64,000 nucleotides of DNA from Lewinellaceae bacterium. GTDB taxonomy: Bacteria; Bacteroidota; Bacteroidia; Chitinophagales; Saprospiraceae. Location: contig JACJYN010000002.1 of NCBI GenBank assembly GCA_020636095.1, positions 930,001 to 994,000 of the forward strand, in the 5' to 3' direction. Under the pieces are notes generated by a model that was not told the DNA's origin, made no database searches, and was given only the letters and a program-made list of their open reading frames with translations. Shown here piece after piece: positions 18,701 through 27,474 of this stretch (position 1 is its first letter; every line of letters begins with the position of its first letter). Both the position numbers and the translations under genes were made by a program.

Positions 18701-18905
18701 ACACCCCGCCGCCTGTCGTTCCCATATAATAAACTAAAGGGTTATCGGGCAAACCGGCAACTGCAACCGAACGGCCACCCCGGAAGGGGCCAATGTTGCG
18801 CCATTGCATACCCTGAAAAAGGGCTTCGTCGATCAGTTGCGGAGACTGAGCACCGGAAGGTAGTACCAGTAGAAGCAGTGCCGCCCATAGGATTAGATCT
18901 CTCAT
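15780..18905 (-). CDS. Secreted BNR/VPS10-like beta-propeller protein
   Basis: 1041 residues from the ATG at 18905, which gives a signal peptide (MRDLILWAALLLLVLPSGAQ). Residues about 25-700 carry many Asp-box/BNR repeats of the form S-x-D-G-G-x-x-W (GVWKTEDAGLNWFNIS, GVYRSLNGGKDWQYLG, GVYYSNDGGQNWQQLL, GLYRSADGGLNWEKLI). Together these build sortilin/VPS10-type propellers as in the 'WD40/YVTN/BNR-like repeat' family of Bacteroidota. A beta-rich linker and a helical C-terminal segment (IEQAVRDIHRSVQQMQEVKQ) follow. No sialidase catalytic residues were identified and no T9SS sorting domain is seen, so it may stay periplasmic. Confidence 0.85.
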   Translation of the reverse strand: MRDLILWAALLLLVLPSGAQSPQLIDEALFQGMQWRNIGPFRGGRSVAVAGLPDNPLVYYMGTTGGGVWKTEDAGLNWFNISDGYFNTGSVGAIAIAPSDPNVVYVGMGEHPVRGVMTSHGDGVYRSLNGGKDWQYLGLPNSRHIAAIQVHPNDPDVVYVAVQGALYGPSLDRGVYYSNDGGQNWQQLLFVNETSGACDLSMDSNNPRILYAGMWDHQRTPWQIRSGGPGSGLYRSADGGLNWEKLINGLPEAMGKVGVCVSPANPERIYANIEAEEGGVFRSDDGGQNWVRVNQHRSTVARAWYYIEIIADPIDEETVYVLNAPLLRSSDGGKSFSSISNPHSDQHALWINPHKPDIMILGNDGGATITFNGGQSWSTQHNQPTGQFYRIITDNRFPYYIYSGQQDNSAIAIPSRTPKAGITAQDWYSVAGGESAFIAFDPDNPERIYGGSYQGELTVYDHHTGRKKDIMAYPGLSLSKLPREMKYRFNWNAPLVAQPQHPGILYHGANVVLRTEDGGMNWKEISPDLTRNEPEKQGKGGAPYTNEGAGGENYNTLSYLACSPLEAGTLWAGSDDGLLHLTRNEGQDWQNVTPPRLGEALINCIEASPHNPAAAYVVATKYRFNDLRPMAYYTQDFGKSWMEIAQGIDEEDFLRVIREDPVRPGLLYGGTETGLYISLNYGRNWQRFQLNLPACPINDLAVKGNSLVAATSGRAIWILDGLEPLQQQGDMANSSVQLFQPSPTVRFAGNTPEEPIAGLGQNPQDGALIYYYLPEDMDSSSFQLNILDAYGNLLRSYCNQADKDFQQYDGGPRPESLLPDKRGLNRFYWDLRREPLPGIPGVFILGSYEGSLAAPGEYTLQLKMNEQALERPLTVLPDPRLKACPRDYLEQQEVLVSIEQAVRDIHRSVQQMQEVKQQVENLHSSLKKIECTKELLDASQNIVNNIKDWEEKLVQPKQKTYQDVINFPNRLSAELLNLKQRVDAHDPVVTEGARQRLQELLSEWAQFRNQMRKIINEDIASFNRLYREYQMPAVILPLGAE

Positions 18906-19212
18906 CCCTTTAGATTTTATAACATAAAGCCTGTAGGGGGTGGAGGCACGCTTTCCCGTAGATAGTTTTCTCACTTGTAGTATGTTTTGTGCAGGAAGCA
19001 TTAACCGTCATAAATAGCTGCTGGCGCTTCTCTGTTCTCATAAGTGTTTGCAGCCCTAAAGATAGTATTTATACTACAATTTCTAAACATAGCGGAGCCG
19101 AGGAAGTGAAAATCAACGGCTACCCGACACCTCCACCGATGTCATTTCAAGGGGTTTTACGGAGAGGGAATGGAAAAGTTGCGGCAAGAGGTTGGTTTTC
19201 AGGGCTATCCGT
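18906..19212. other. 307-base gap between BNR protein and HAD phosphatase
   Basis: No gene, repeat or clear hairpin was found. On the minus strand TATCTTTA, one mismatch from the -7 consensus, lies upstream of the BNR gene but has no -33 partner at proper spacing. Confidence 0.4.
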
Positions 19213-19830
19213 CTACTCCAACACGCCCAACCGCATCAACGCCTCCCTCAACGCCTCTGCTCCCTGAAAGAGAATACCTTCCATCCCAACTTCCCGGGCT
19301 GCTTCAACATTTTTTGCAAGATCATCGATAAAGACGGCCGTCTCCGCCGCTACCCCGTAGCGGTGGAGCAAGTTATGGTATATCCGGGTATCCGGTTTAA
19401 TCAGCTTTTCCTGGCCGGATACAACGATGCCTTCGAACAAATCCAGAAAACCGTAACGCTCCTGGGCGATGGGAAAGGTCTCCTGGCTCCAGTTGGTCAG
19501 GGCGTACAGCCGGTGTCGGCCCCGGGCGTGAATCTGCTCCAAAATGTTCACGCTGGCGGTTATCGGGCCGCCCAGCATTTCCTCCCAACGCCCGTAATAG
19601 GCGCGAATGGCCGGCTCGTATTCCGGAAATTCCTTCACCTTTTCTTCCGTGGCCTTCGCCAGCGGCCGGCCGGCATCCTGCCGGACGTTCCACTCAGCGG
19701 TGCAGACCTCCTCAAAAAAATAGCGCATTTCCTCCTCATCGTCAAAAACTTCGCGAAAAACATACTGGGGGTTCCAGTCAATCAATACCCCGCCCAGGTC
19801 AAAAATGACCGTTTCAATAGTTGCAGACAT
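19213..19830 (-). CDS. HAD-IA family phosphatase (YihX/epoxide-hydrolase-N-like subgroup)
   Basis: 205 residues. Motif I is VIFDLGGVLIDWNP (DxG-type, nucleophile Asp in FDLGG), motif II YALTNWSQETF, motif III lysine in EKLIKPDTRIYHNLL and motif IV VFIDDLAKNVEAAREVGM. The GGVLIDWNP start and TNWS segment place it with the YihX/HAD-IA-v3 group, which dephosphorylates small sugar phosphates. The start at 19830 (MSATIETVIFD) was preferred; an ATG at 19842 adds four residues. Confidence 0.9.
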   Translation of the reverse strand: MSATIETVIFDLGGVLIDWNPQYVFREVFDDEEEMRYFFEEVCTAEWNVRQDAGRPLAKATEEKVKEFPEYEPAIRAYYGRWEEMLGGPITASVNILEQIHARGRHRLYALTNWSQETFPIAQERYGFLDLFEGIVVSGQEKLIKPDTRIYHNLLHRYGVAAETAVFIDDLAKNVEAAREVGMEGILFQGAEALREALMRLGVLE

Positions 19831-19891
19831 GGCTCTCATCATGATTGAGTTTCTGTCGGATTATCATTTTGTTAAGGTGGGGGCAAATATA

Positions 19892-20055
19892 AGAAGCTGT
19901 TTGAATTTGGCTTTTGAAATCTTGTTATAGATTATTTTTGAGGCAATTGAGGCGTCAAAACCGGAGTTTAGCAGCGCTAAATGAGGATTTTGACAACGAA
20001 GAGTGCCTCAAAAAGAGCTATAACAAAATCGAAGTGTTAAATTCAAACAGCTTCT
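19892..20055. repeat. 164-bp imperfect palindrome, family A copy 1
   Basis: Outer arms of 17 bp are perfect (AGAAGCTGTTTGAATTT and its complement at 20039-20055). Inner arms also pair: TTGTTATAG/CTATAACAA, TTTTTGAGGCA/TGCCTCAAAAA and GTCAAAA/TTTTGAC, with TTTAGC/GCTAAA at the tip. A related 168-bp element is at 43632-43799. It fills the 312-base gap between the divergent HAD and lectin genes; no ORF is inside. Confidence 0.8.
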
Positions 20056-20142
20056 AAGCGTGTTATACGCTGAAATGCGTTATTTATACTGAAAAAATCA
20101 CACCCCCTCCCGATCGTTAAAGAATCAGAAAAAGCAGTCCCC

Positions 20143-21753
20143 ATGGCTCGATTTCTTTCCATCTTTCTCCTTGGTATCAGCACCGCCCTCCAGGGCCAGT
20201 TCATCCTCAATGGCGAGGCCGTTCAGACGGATAATTCCTGCTATCGCCTCACCAACCCGGCAAACTGGTCCTCCGGATCCATCTGGAACCCTGACAAAGT
20301 GAGCCTGGATGAATCGTTTGAAGTAGTCATGGATATCTACCTGGGCTGTAAAGACCAGGACGGGGCCGACGGTATCGTCTTTGGCTTTCAGCCGGTGAGC
20401 ACTTCCATTGGATCAGCCGGAGGAGGCATCGGTTTCCAGGGCATTACGCCTTCCCTGGGCATCGAGTTCGACACCTGGCAAAACGTCAACCTGACGGACC
20501 CGGAATATGACCATATCGCCGTTATCAAAAACGGCAACCTTGACCACGCCTCCGCCGGCACTTTGGAGGGGCCCATTCAGGCCAGCGCCAGCAACCCCAA
20601 TATCGAGGACTGCAGCTTCCACAGCCTGCGGGTCAGCTGGAATGCCCCCGGCAACCTGTTAACCGTATATTTTGACTGCGAAATCCGCCTGTCCCTGAAT
20701 GTAGACATGGTCAACGACATCTTTGGCGGCGACCCCGAGGTGTTCTGGGGCTTCACCTCCGCCACCGGCGCCGCCAATAACCTCCATCAGGTATGTTTCA
20801 ACTACACCAGCTTTCTCGACCAGATGCCCGACGTAGTGATGTGCCCGGGCGGGCAGGTGCAACTGAGGGCCACCGGCGGCAGTTCCTATTCCTGGACGCC
20901 GGCTGAAGGCCTGAGCAACCCCCGGGTGGCTAATCCTTTAGCGTCGCCGGTGCAGACAACGGCCTACACCGTCGAGATGAGGGATGTCTGCGGGATTCCT
21001 TTCTACGATGACGTCATTGTCGAAGTTGCCGGTGATTCGGTCTTCTTCGACCTGGGGCCCGACACCAGCATCTGTGAAGGGCAAAGCCTCCGGCTGGACG
21101 CTTCGAGCTCCAATTCCACGTACGAATGGAATACCGGCCAGACAGGGGCTCAGGTATTGGCCAGCCAGGCGGGGCGGTATGCCGTCACCGTGACCAAAAC
21201 CGATACATTTTGTATAGCTGAGGATGTTGTCCAGGTTGGGCTCATTCCCTTACCTAAAGTGAATCTCGGGCAGGATACCCTGCTGTGCGAGGGCCAAAGC
21301 CTCCTGCTGCGTTCCACTTTTGGCGGGGGTGAGGTGCGCTGGCAGGACGGCTCCGCAGCCGATACCTTCCGGGTGCAACGATCCGGCCGTTACGAGTTGA
21401 CCGTTTCCAACGAATGCGCCACGGTAAGCGACGCCATCCAGGTCGACATTGAAAGCTGTAGCGAGGTGTACCTCCCCAACGCCTTTTCCCCCAACGACGA
21501 CGGGCGCAACGATCGCTTTTTCCTCTACGACGGAGGGGATGTATCCCTGATCAAAACCCTCGCCATCTTCGACCGCTGGGGCAACCAGCTCTTTCTGCGC
21601 ACCAACATCCTGCCCAACGATTACCAGAATGGATGGGATGGTACGTTTAAAGGACGGCCGGTGAATTCGGGCGTTTATGTATTCTTTGCCGAAATCGTCT
21701 TCCGGGACGGGCATTCGGAGGTACGCAGTGGGGATGTAAGTTTGCTCCGGTAA
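20143..21753 (+). CDS. L-type-lectin-like exoprotein with T9SS type B (CHU_C) sorting domain
   Basis: 536 residues. Signal peptide MARFLSIFLLGISTALQGQ. Residues about 25-225 are a legume/L-type lectin-like jelly roll: FWLNPDK-type start with DGADGIVFGFQPVS, GGGIGFQGITPSLGIEFDTW and a late WGFTSATG, the motif of the bacterial lectin_legB group. Two PKD/Ig-like repeats follow (VFFDLGPDTSICEGQSLRLD and VNLGQDTLLCEGQSLLLRS). The last 95 residues (YLPNAFSPNDDGRNDRFFLY ... IFDRWGNQLF ... WDGTFKGRPVNSGVYVFFAE) are a CHU_C / T9SS type B domain. It is exported by T9SS and probably binds extracellular polysaccharide. Confidence 0.88.
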   Translation: MARFLSIFLLGISTALQGQFILNGEAVQTDNSCYRLTNPANWSSGSIWNPDKVSLDESFEVVMDIYLGCKDQDGADGIVFGFQPVSTSIGSAGGGIGFQGITPSLGIEFDTWQNVNLTDPEYDHIAVIKNGNLDHASAGTLEGPIQASASNPNIEDCSFHSLRVSWNAPGNLLTVYFDCEIRLSLNVDMVNDIFGGDPEVFWGFTSATGAANNLHQVCFNYTSFLDQMPDVVMCPGGQVQLRATGGSSYSWTPAEGLSNPRVANPLASPVQTTAYTVEMRDVCGIPFYDDVIVEVAGDSVFFDLGPDTSICEGQSLRLDASSSNSTYEWNTGQTGAQVLASQAGRYAVTVTKTDTFCIAEDVVQVGLIPLPKVNLGQDTLLCEGQSLLLRSTFGGGEVRWQDGSAADTFRVQRSGRYELTVSNECATVSDAIQVDIESCSEVYLPNAFSPNDDGRNDRFFLYDGGDVSLIKTLAIFDRWGNQLFLRTNILPNDYQNGWDGTFKGRPVNSGVYVFFAEIVFRDGHSEVRSGDVSLLR

Positions 21754-21766
21754 GTGGATACCCCCT

Positions 21767-22249
21767 CTATTTACCTGCCTTCCGCTCCCTATACACAGAC
21801 AGGCAATCCTGTATGAAGCTGGCTTTTTGTTCTTTGATCCCCGGAAACTTTTCCATCAGGGCAGCCATGGCGGCTTTCATTCTTTGAGTTCTTACCGGCA
21901 AGAGCATTTCCGGGGTAGCGCCCAGTGATTCATCGATCTGGCTGACCGCTTCTTCAAATTCTTCTTTTGACAATTTTTTCTCCCCGCTCAATAAGGCCCT
22001 GATCTGGCGGTTCCGCTCCTCCATTATTTTTTTCGCCTCCTGGTCCTTTTGTTGATCTTGGCCGCCCTCCCCCTGGAGGCTTTGTTTTTCCTGAAGCAGG
22101 TCAGCGCCCCTGGACTGATAAGCCTCGACCAGGGCGGCAAATTCGGAGCTGGCCAGTACCCGTTCCCGCAATTTCTCCGGGTCGGCTGAGTTTTGGCAGG
22201 AAACAACGGCCATAGCCAAAATGGCAATGAAAAATGACACTTTTTTCAT
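21767..22249 (-). CDS. Small lipoprotein, helical, function unknown
   Basis: 160 residues with an SPII signal (FIAILAMAVVSC, Cys near 19). The remainder is charged and helical (LLQEKQSLQGEGGQDQQKDQ, EERNRQIRALLSGEKKLSKE) with a coiled-coil look and no cysteine beyond the lipobox and one near the end. No family recognised. It starts 88 bases after the histidine kinase stop and may be in the same transcript, which would suggest an envelope partner of that sensor; this is inference. Confidence 0.65.
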   Translation of the reverse strand: MKKVSFFIAILAMAVVSCQNSADPEKLRERVLASSEFAALVEAYQSRGADLLQEKQSLQGEGGQDQQKDQEAKKIMEERNRQIRALLSGEKKLSKEEFEEAVSQIDESLGATPEMLLPVRTQRMKAAMAALMEKFPGIKEQKASFIQDCLSVYRERKAGK

Positions 22250-22336
22250 AGGATAGTTTTTTCCCGGCGAAGATAGAAATAAGTACCCATACTGTGTAAC
22301 AGATTGTTTGTTGCCGGTTGTTTGTTGCCAGACTCC

Positions 22337-25300
22337 CTATTCAGCCTCCGGTAATTCCAAAAAGAAATTTGTTCCTTCATCTTGCCGGGTTTCAAAATAG
22401 AGCCGGCCGCCGGCTGCTTCGATAATGTCTTTACACATGGCCAGCCCCAGCCCCATGCCGGAAGACTTGGTGGTGAAATTCGGCTGGAATACTTTAGGCT
22501 GCACCTCCTCCGGAATACCGGTTCCGTTGTCGGATACTTTGACGATGGAGGCGCCGTTCTGTTGATAGAGCTGTATGGCGATCTGCCCCGGGCGGCCTTC
22601 CGGAATGGATTGCTGAGCATTTTTGACCAGATTGGTCAGCACTCTGGCCAGCTGTTTTTTGTCAGTAAAGGCCTTGATGGGTTGTTCGGGCAGTAAGAGC
22701 TGTATGTTCTCCGCAGGCTCCTGATGTTCGGTGAAGAGATGGTAAACAGAGGTGACAACTTCATTCAATACCAGCTGTTCGTTTTGGGCCTTGGGCATTT
22801 TGGCAAAGTTGGAAAACTCCGTAGCGATGTGCGCCAATCCGTCGATCTGCTCGATCAGGGTTTTAGAAACCCGTTCGATCAGGGCTGCTGCCCGTTCGGG
22901 GTCGGACCGCTGGGCGTGTTGCAAATACTGGATGCTCAACTTCATAGGCGTGAGCGGGTTTTTTATTTCATGGGCCACCTGTTTAGCCATCTCCCGCCAG
23001 GCGCCTTCCCTTTCCGATTGGCGCAGCTTCCGGGTGCTTTCCTCCAGTTTGGCGATCATCTGGTTGTAGGCCTCTACCAGATTGCCAATCTCATCCTGGC
23101 TGTCCCACTCCAGAGGCTCATTGCTGCCCAGGCTGAAACTGCGTAGCTTATCGCCGATGGCGGCCAGCGGGCGAGTGATGGAATTGGCCACAACTATGGC
23201 GATAGCGCCCCCCATGAGCAAAAGGAATACATAAAAGTTAAACAAAGCGCCCATGAATTCAACCACACTTTCCTGCAGAGCCTGGTCGGTGGCCGTGTAG
23301 GGAATCTGGAGGAAAAAAGCGGGATTCCCCAGGGTGGCCGGCAGGGCGACATAGGCCGCTTTATAATGCAGGCCTTTTACGTCCTCGTCGAGCACTACCG
23401 TACGGAAGCGGCTATCTTCCAGAGCCTGAAGAGCGGCCGGCGCCATTCGGGGTTCTTTCCACCCATCCCGAAAAAGGAAGGGTGCGGAGGAAGCGATCAA
23501 CTGCCCATCCTGTCGAAAAAAGCTGATATCTATTTTGTGGGTATTGGCCAGCCGGTTGAGGCTTAGCGCATCGGTAGGTGGGTTGTCCCTGAGGTTGATA
23601 CTGCGCACCAGTACGTTAAGCGTCTCAAAAAGCCGCTCCTGTTGATATTGGACGGCAGTCCTCCGAAAATAGGCGATTGTCGCCAGGCCGATGAAGAAGA
23701 ACGCCGCCAGTGCCAGGCCGATAACGGACAGCTGGATGCGGTGCCGGAGAGAAGGCTCTCCGATTAGCAATTCCGGTGGTGTTGCCGGAAAAAGCGGAAC
23801 GAAACGGCTGGCGCTAAAAACGAGAAGCGCAATCAGCAGCAGCATGGCAAACAGATAAGAGAACAGCGAAAGCGGCTTGAGGTAGCCCCCCGGCGCTTCC
23901 CCTACCGCCACCTGATAGCCGTTGGGCGCCTGGTAAAAAAGTGTCGCATACCGGCTGTCGAGCTGCTCCCGCCACTTTCCGGCCGCTGGCCACGGTCCGG
24001 CAGCGGCATGGCCTGAAAGTATATCCCCCCGGCGGGCGGCGGGCTTATCCTGAAAATAGGCCACAAAATCAAAGGAAGCCTGCCGGATGAAGCTGCTGGG
24101 GATCAGTTCCTGGAGCACCCGCTCCGGCGGGCGGATAGCAGGGCGAAGCATTAGCCAGCCGGGCCGGTTATCGGTTTTTGTATCAGGCCTAAGGGCATAG
24201 GCATAATAGGAGGGGTTGGGCGCTAAAAAGTATAAGCCGGAATCTACTTGTTGCCCGGACGGCATTGCCAGGGTATCCCATTTCAGCCGGTAGTTCTTGC
24301 CCAGGTAGGGGTAGGCTTCCAGAAGGTATAATTCTATTTTTTCTTCTATGTGTGCTCCTAGGGCCAGATGGAGTAACAGGGTATCTGTTTTGATCAGGTT
24401 GGACAACTGGGCCTCCGCCAGGCTATCGCGCGGTATGGCCAGCCTTTGGGCGAAAGCCAGCCGCTCCTGGCTGCCCTTATCCAGCTTGTATTTGAAGAAA
24501 AAACCGGCGCCCAATGCCGCCGGCAGAGCCAGCCAGATAATCAGCCAGGCCGGGCTTCCTTCATCCAATTCAACATACAGGTCCAGAAGGATGAGATACA
24601 CCAGCAGGATCAACACCCCGGTCAGCCAACTAATGCCCAACGGAAGGGCCGCCATCAGCGGCGCACTGAACAGCAAAGAAACGGCAATCGCCATGAGCCG
24701 CTGCTGCCGGCTGAGGTTTAGGTACCGTAGCTCCCGGCTGAACCATAGACTCAACAGCAGTAAACTGAACAGCAGTAAAACGATACAGCCGATACCAGTG
24801 AAGCTAAGGGCGCCCAGATTGAAGATATTCCTGAAATCGAAATGCAAGCCGGAATCCAGCACCAGGCTGCGGATAAGGAGGAGGATCACAAAAAGGCACA
24901 GCGAAATCGCAACATAGGCGCCCAAGGCCAGCCCCATTTTTTTACGAATAGGCCATTGTTGAAGTGGGGGCCGTCGATAGCTGTTTTGAGCAAAGCCCAG
25001 CAACCAGGGCGCCAGCAAGCTGTTGAGCAGCAGATGCGCCATCTTGCCTCCCTGTACCGGTATCTGAAAAAGAGCGGCCAGGTAGGGCGGAGCCGAAAAG
25101 GAAAGTACACTATAAAAAATATTGAGAAAGAGGACAGCCAGGGCAACCAGGGCCCAGCCTGCCAGCGGGTGACGGGACCGGCTAAGCCGTCGTGAAAAGC
25201 CTCCAATCCCCGCCAATCCTGCCGCCAGAAACAGAACGCCTATTCCAAAAGCGATCGCCGAGGACGACTGCGCCGCCCACCATTGTATACCTATTCCCAG

Positions 25301-25351
25301 TGGAAACAGGACTGCTCCCGTAGCTCTTTGGTTTAACTGGCCCCATATCAT
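22337..25351 (-). CDS. NtrY-like sensor histidine kinase
   Basis: 1004 residues. The N-terminal third has many membrane segments (about residues 10-300), followed by an extracytoplasmic region, another membrane segment, a second sensor region and a membrane segment before a HAMP linker (NSITRPLAAIGDKLRSFSLG). The phosphoacceptor is H794 in QVAHEIKNPLTPMKLSIQYL, where the NPLTPMKLS form is typical of NtrY-type kinases. The ATPase boxes are RVLTNLVKNAQQSIPEG (N), VKVSDNGTGIP (G1) and FTTKSSGMGLGLAMCKDIIE (F/G2). No response regulator lies adjacent, so it is an orphan kinase. The signal is unknown. Confidence 0.92.
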   Translation of the reverse strand: MIWGQLNQRATGAVLFPLGIGIQWWAAQSSSAIAFGIGVLFLAAGLAGIGGFSRRLSRSRHPLAGWALVALAVLFLNIFYSVLSFSAPPYLAALFQIPVQGGKMAHLLLNSLLAPWLLGFAQNSYRRPPLQQWPIRKKMGLALGAYVAISLCLFVILLLIRSLVLDSGLHFDFRNIFNLGALSFTGIGCIVLLLFSLLLLSLWFSRELRYLNLSRQQRLMAIAVSLLFSAPLMAALPLGISWLTGVLILLVYLILLDLYVELDEGSPAWLIIWLALPAALGAGFFFKYKLDKGSQERLAFAQRLAIPRDSLAEAQLSNLIKTDTLLLHLALGAHIEEKIELYLLEAYPYLGKNYRLKWDTLAMPSGQQVDSGLYFLAPNPSYYAYALRPDTKTDNRPGWLMLRPAIRPPERVLQELIPSSFIRQASFDFVAYFQDKPAARRGDILSGHAAAGPWPAAGKWREQLDSRYATLFYQAPNGYQVAVGEAPGGYLKPLSLFSYLFAMLLLIALLVFSASRFVPLFPATPPELLIGEPSLRHRIQLSVIGLALAAFFFIGLATIAYFRRTAVQYQQERLFETLNVLVRSINLRDNPPTDALSLNRLANTHKIDISFFRQDGQLIASSAPFLFRDGWKEPRMAPAALQALEDSRFRTVVLDEDVKGLHYKAAYVALPATLGNPAFFLQIPYTATDQALQESVVEFMGALFNFYVFLLLMGGAIAIVVANSITRPLAAIGDKLRSFSLGSNEPLEWDSQDEIGNLVEAYNQMIAKLEESTRKLRQSEREGAWREMAKQVAHEIKNPLTPMKLSIQYLQHAQRSDPERAAALIERVSKTLIEQIDGLAHIATEFSNFAKMPKAQNEQLVLNEVVTSVYHLFTEHQEPAENIQLLLPEQPIKAFTDKKQLARVLTNLVKNAQQSIPEGRPGQIAIQLYQQNGASIVKVSDNGTGIPEEVQPKVFQPNFTTKSSGMGLGLAMCKDIIEAAGGRLYFETRQDEGTNFFLELPEAE

Positions 25352-25438
25352 AGGCTTCCTATACGTATATTAGCGCCAATAGGTTTCCTCCATTTTTCAC
25401 CTATTTGTTCAACAGAAACTTTTATTCCGTTCCATTCG

Positions 25439-25469
25439 TTGGGCAATCCGTTAGAAAGGCCTATCTTTC
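25439..25469 (+). promoter_or_regulatory. Promoter of RNase P RNA
   Basis: TTGG at 25439-25442 and TATCTTTC (one mismatch to TAnnTTTG) at 25462-25469 with a 19-base spacer. Transcription would begin about 25475, exactly at the 5' arm of helix P1 of the RNA, which supports both calls. Confidence 0.6.
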
Positions 25470-25473
25470 TTTC

Positions 25474-25974
25474 TTGCTGCGGGCTGCTCTATCGCGGCCA
25501 TGGCCGTTAGCGCCATGGGTGAGGAAAGTCCGGACAACGTAGCGCACCACGCCACCTAACGGGTGGGCTGTGACCGTCAGCGTCATGGACAGAAAGTGCC
25601 ACAGAAAACTAGACTTCCTGCCGGGAGGGCTCGCCCTTCTCCGCTACGGCCTTCGGCACGTAGCTTCGGTGGGTAAAGGTGAAAACGTGCGGGGCTATGC
25701 CCTTAATGTAAGAGCGCACGCCAGGCCGTAGCAATACGGCCCGGGGGTAAACCTCGTGGGTTGAAATGTCACATACACCACGATTCCGATCCCTTAAGCT
25801 GAGCCATGCTCACTTCAGGGTGGGAGGCGGGTTGCTCGCCTGCTTGGAAACAGTCGTGGGGGGTAGGCAGATAGACCCTGACGGTGACGTCAGGGCTAGA
25901 TAAATGATAGAGGCCCGGGGCTGGGCGTAAGCCCATCGTCAGGGAACAAAATCCGGCTTACAGGCCCGCAGCAA
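25474..25974 (+). ncRNA. rnpB: RNase P RNA (bacterial class A)
   Basis: Catalytic RNA that removes 5' leaders from pre-tRNAs. Conserved region I is GAGGAAAGTCCGGAC at about 25528-25542; ACAGAAAGTGCCACAGAAA follows and the 3' universal segment is ACAAAATCCGGCTTACAGGC. Helix P1 closes the molecule: TTGCTGCGGGCT (from 25474) pairs with GGCCCGCAGCAA (to 25974). Its length of about 500 nt is longer than the usual 350-420. The surplus lies in peripheral hairpins, for example around 25640-25670 and 25795-25860. A promoter fits just upstream and a perfect terminator hairpin follows. Confidence 0.93.
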
Positions 25975-25986
25975 TTTTTTAGCAAC

Positions 25987-26022
25987 AAAAGGGGCTGGCA
26001 TTTTCCAATGCCAGCCCCTTTT
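25987..26022 (+). terminator. Terminator of rnpB
   Basis: AAAAGGGGCTGGCATT (25987-26002), loop TTCC, exact complement to 26022 ending in TTTT: a 16-bp perfect stem. The A/T ends make it work in both directions, so it may also end the convergent porV transcript. Confidence 0.8.
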
Positions 26023-26096
26023 GATTCTACATGCTGCCTTATTGATTTTCCAACCCGGGATATAACCCGGAGGAAATCAAAAGGGCGGCATACCTG

Positions 26097-27311
26097 TTAT
26101 TGGCCTGCGTCGAAAGCGCCGAAGTCGAACAGCAGGGAGAACCGCAGCGTATTATCCAGCGGATTGCGTTGGTTGGTGGTCGGGATGAGGTAGGAGAAGT
26201 TCAGGCCGAATATATTGTACTTCAGGCCCAGCCCTACCGTAAAGAACTTGCGCCCTCCCTTTTGCAGGTGCTCGTTGAAGTAACCGGCGCGAACGGCAAA
26301 CTGCTTATCGTACCAGTATTCCACACCAACTGAGTACATCAGTTCTCTCAGCTCCTCGCTGAAGCCTTCGGGGGCGTCGCTGAAAGAAGAGAAGATGGCG
26401 CGGACGCCAGACTGCTCGCGGTAGTCAAAGACGCCGTTGCCGTCCAGGTCCTCACACGTTTCATCCTGGCAGGGCGTTGGCACCATCAGCTTGTTGATGT
26501 CCGTAGCAAAAGTGATGGAGTTGTACTCATCGAGATCAATCTGCCAGGCGGCGCCCAGCCCGAAGTTGGCGGGCAGGTAGTCGCGGAAAAGAGAATTGGT
26601 GTAGGTAATCTTGGAGCCGATGTTGGTCAGCGCCAGGCCTACGGTCAGTTCCGATTCTGCATTTTCCAGGCTGATAGGCGTGCGGTAGGTGAAAGAAATA
26701 TCCGCAGCGCCGGCGATGCCGGGCTCGATGGTTTCCCCGCCTTCGACCTGCTGGCCGGCAGCCAGGTTCGAGTAAATGAACTTGGCGCTCAGCGAGGCGG
26801 CAAACTTATCGGAAAGTTTACGGGCGTAAGCCGTCGTAATCTCGAACTCGTTGGGCCGGCCGATGCTCAGCGGCTCTCCGTTCTGATCGGTGAACTGAAT
26901 GCTTCCCAAGGAGAAGTAGCGCAGGCCGAATCCGAGCGCCTGCAGGTCATCCAGCTTGTAGTATCCGGTCAGATATGCCAGGTAAACATCATTGAGGCCC
27001 AGGGCCCGCAGCCACGGCGTATAGGTAGCTGACAGGGCAAGCCCTTCCTCCGCAAAAACGATCTTGGAAGGGTTGAAGTGCATGGCGTTGGGGTCGGGCG
27101 AAATGCCAATCCCGGCGTCGCCCATAGCCCCTGAACGCGCATCAGCTACGATGCGCAGAAAAGGAACAGCCGAAACCACTGTGTTGGTGCAGGGCGTGCC
27201 ATCCAGGTTGAAATATTTTCCGTTTTCCTCATAGCATTGCGCCGTTGCCTGGGTAGACAAGCCAGTGATCGCGAGCAATAAGAGGAGAGAGTTTTGTAAT
27301 AAGTTCTTCAT
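26097..27311 (-). CDS. porV: Type IX secretion system outer-membrane shuttle protein PorV (LptO)
   Basis: 14-strand FadL-like barrel that receives T9SS cargo from the SprA/Sov translocon and delivers it to PorU. The start at 27311 (MKNLLQNSLLLLLAITGLST) gives a signal peptide; a further ATG at 27332 would precede it. Diagnostic segments are VPFLRIVADARSGAMGDAGIGISPDPNAMHFNP (read in parts), LALSATYTPWLRALGLNDVY and a C-terminal GLGLKYNIFGLNFSYLIPT. Length (404) fits. It lies directly downstream of porU in the same direction (163 bases apart), the order seen in most Bacteroidota. Confidence 0.95.
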   Translation of the reverse strand: MKNLLQNSLLLLLAITGLSTQATAQCYEENGKYFNLDGTPCTNTVVSAVPFLRIVADARSGAMGDAGIGISPDPNAMHFNPSKIVFAEEGLALSATYTPWLRALGLNDVYLAYLTGYYKLDDLQALGFGLRYFSLGSIQFTDQNGEPLSIGRPNEFEITTAYARKLSDKFAASLSAKFIYSNLAAGQQVEGGETIEPGIAGAADISFTYRTPISLENAESELTVGLALTNIGSKITYTNSLFRDYLPANFGLGAAWQIDLDEYNSITFATDINKLMVPTPCQDETCEDLDGNGVFDYREQSGVRAIFSSFSDAPEGFSEELRELMYSVGVEYWYDKQFAVRAGYFNEHLQKGGRKFFTVGLGLKYNIFGLNFSYLIPTTNQRNPLDNTLRFSLLFDFGAFDAGQ

Positions 27312-27474
27312 GAGATCCTCACTGTTTAACAAAAAAGTTTTGCAAATATAGTATTTGTTGGCTGAATTTCGGCGATTCTTTGTGACGCCATCTACACTAT
27401 TGGCGACAAAAAAAGCCTCCCTTGGATGTCCGGCAAATTTCTTGCCACCTTATCAATACGAAAAATTCGGCTTC

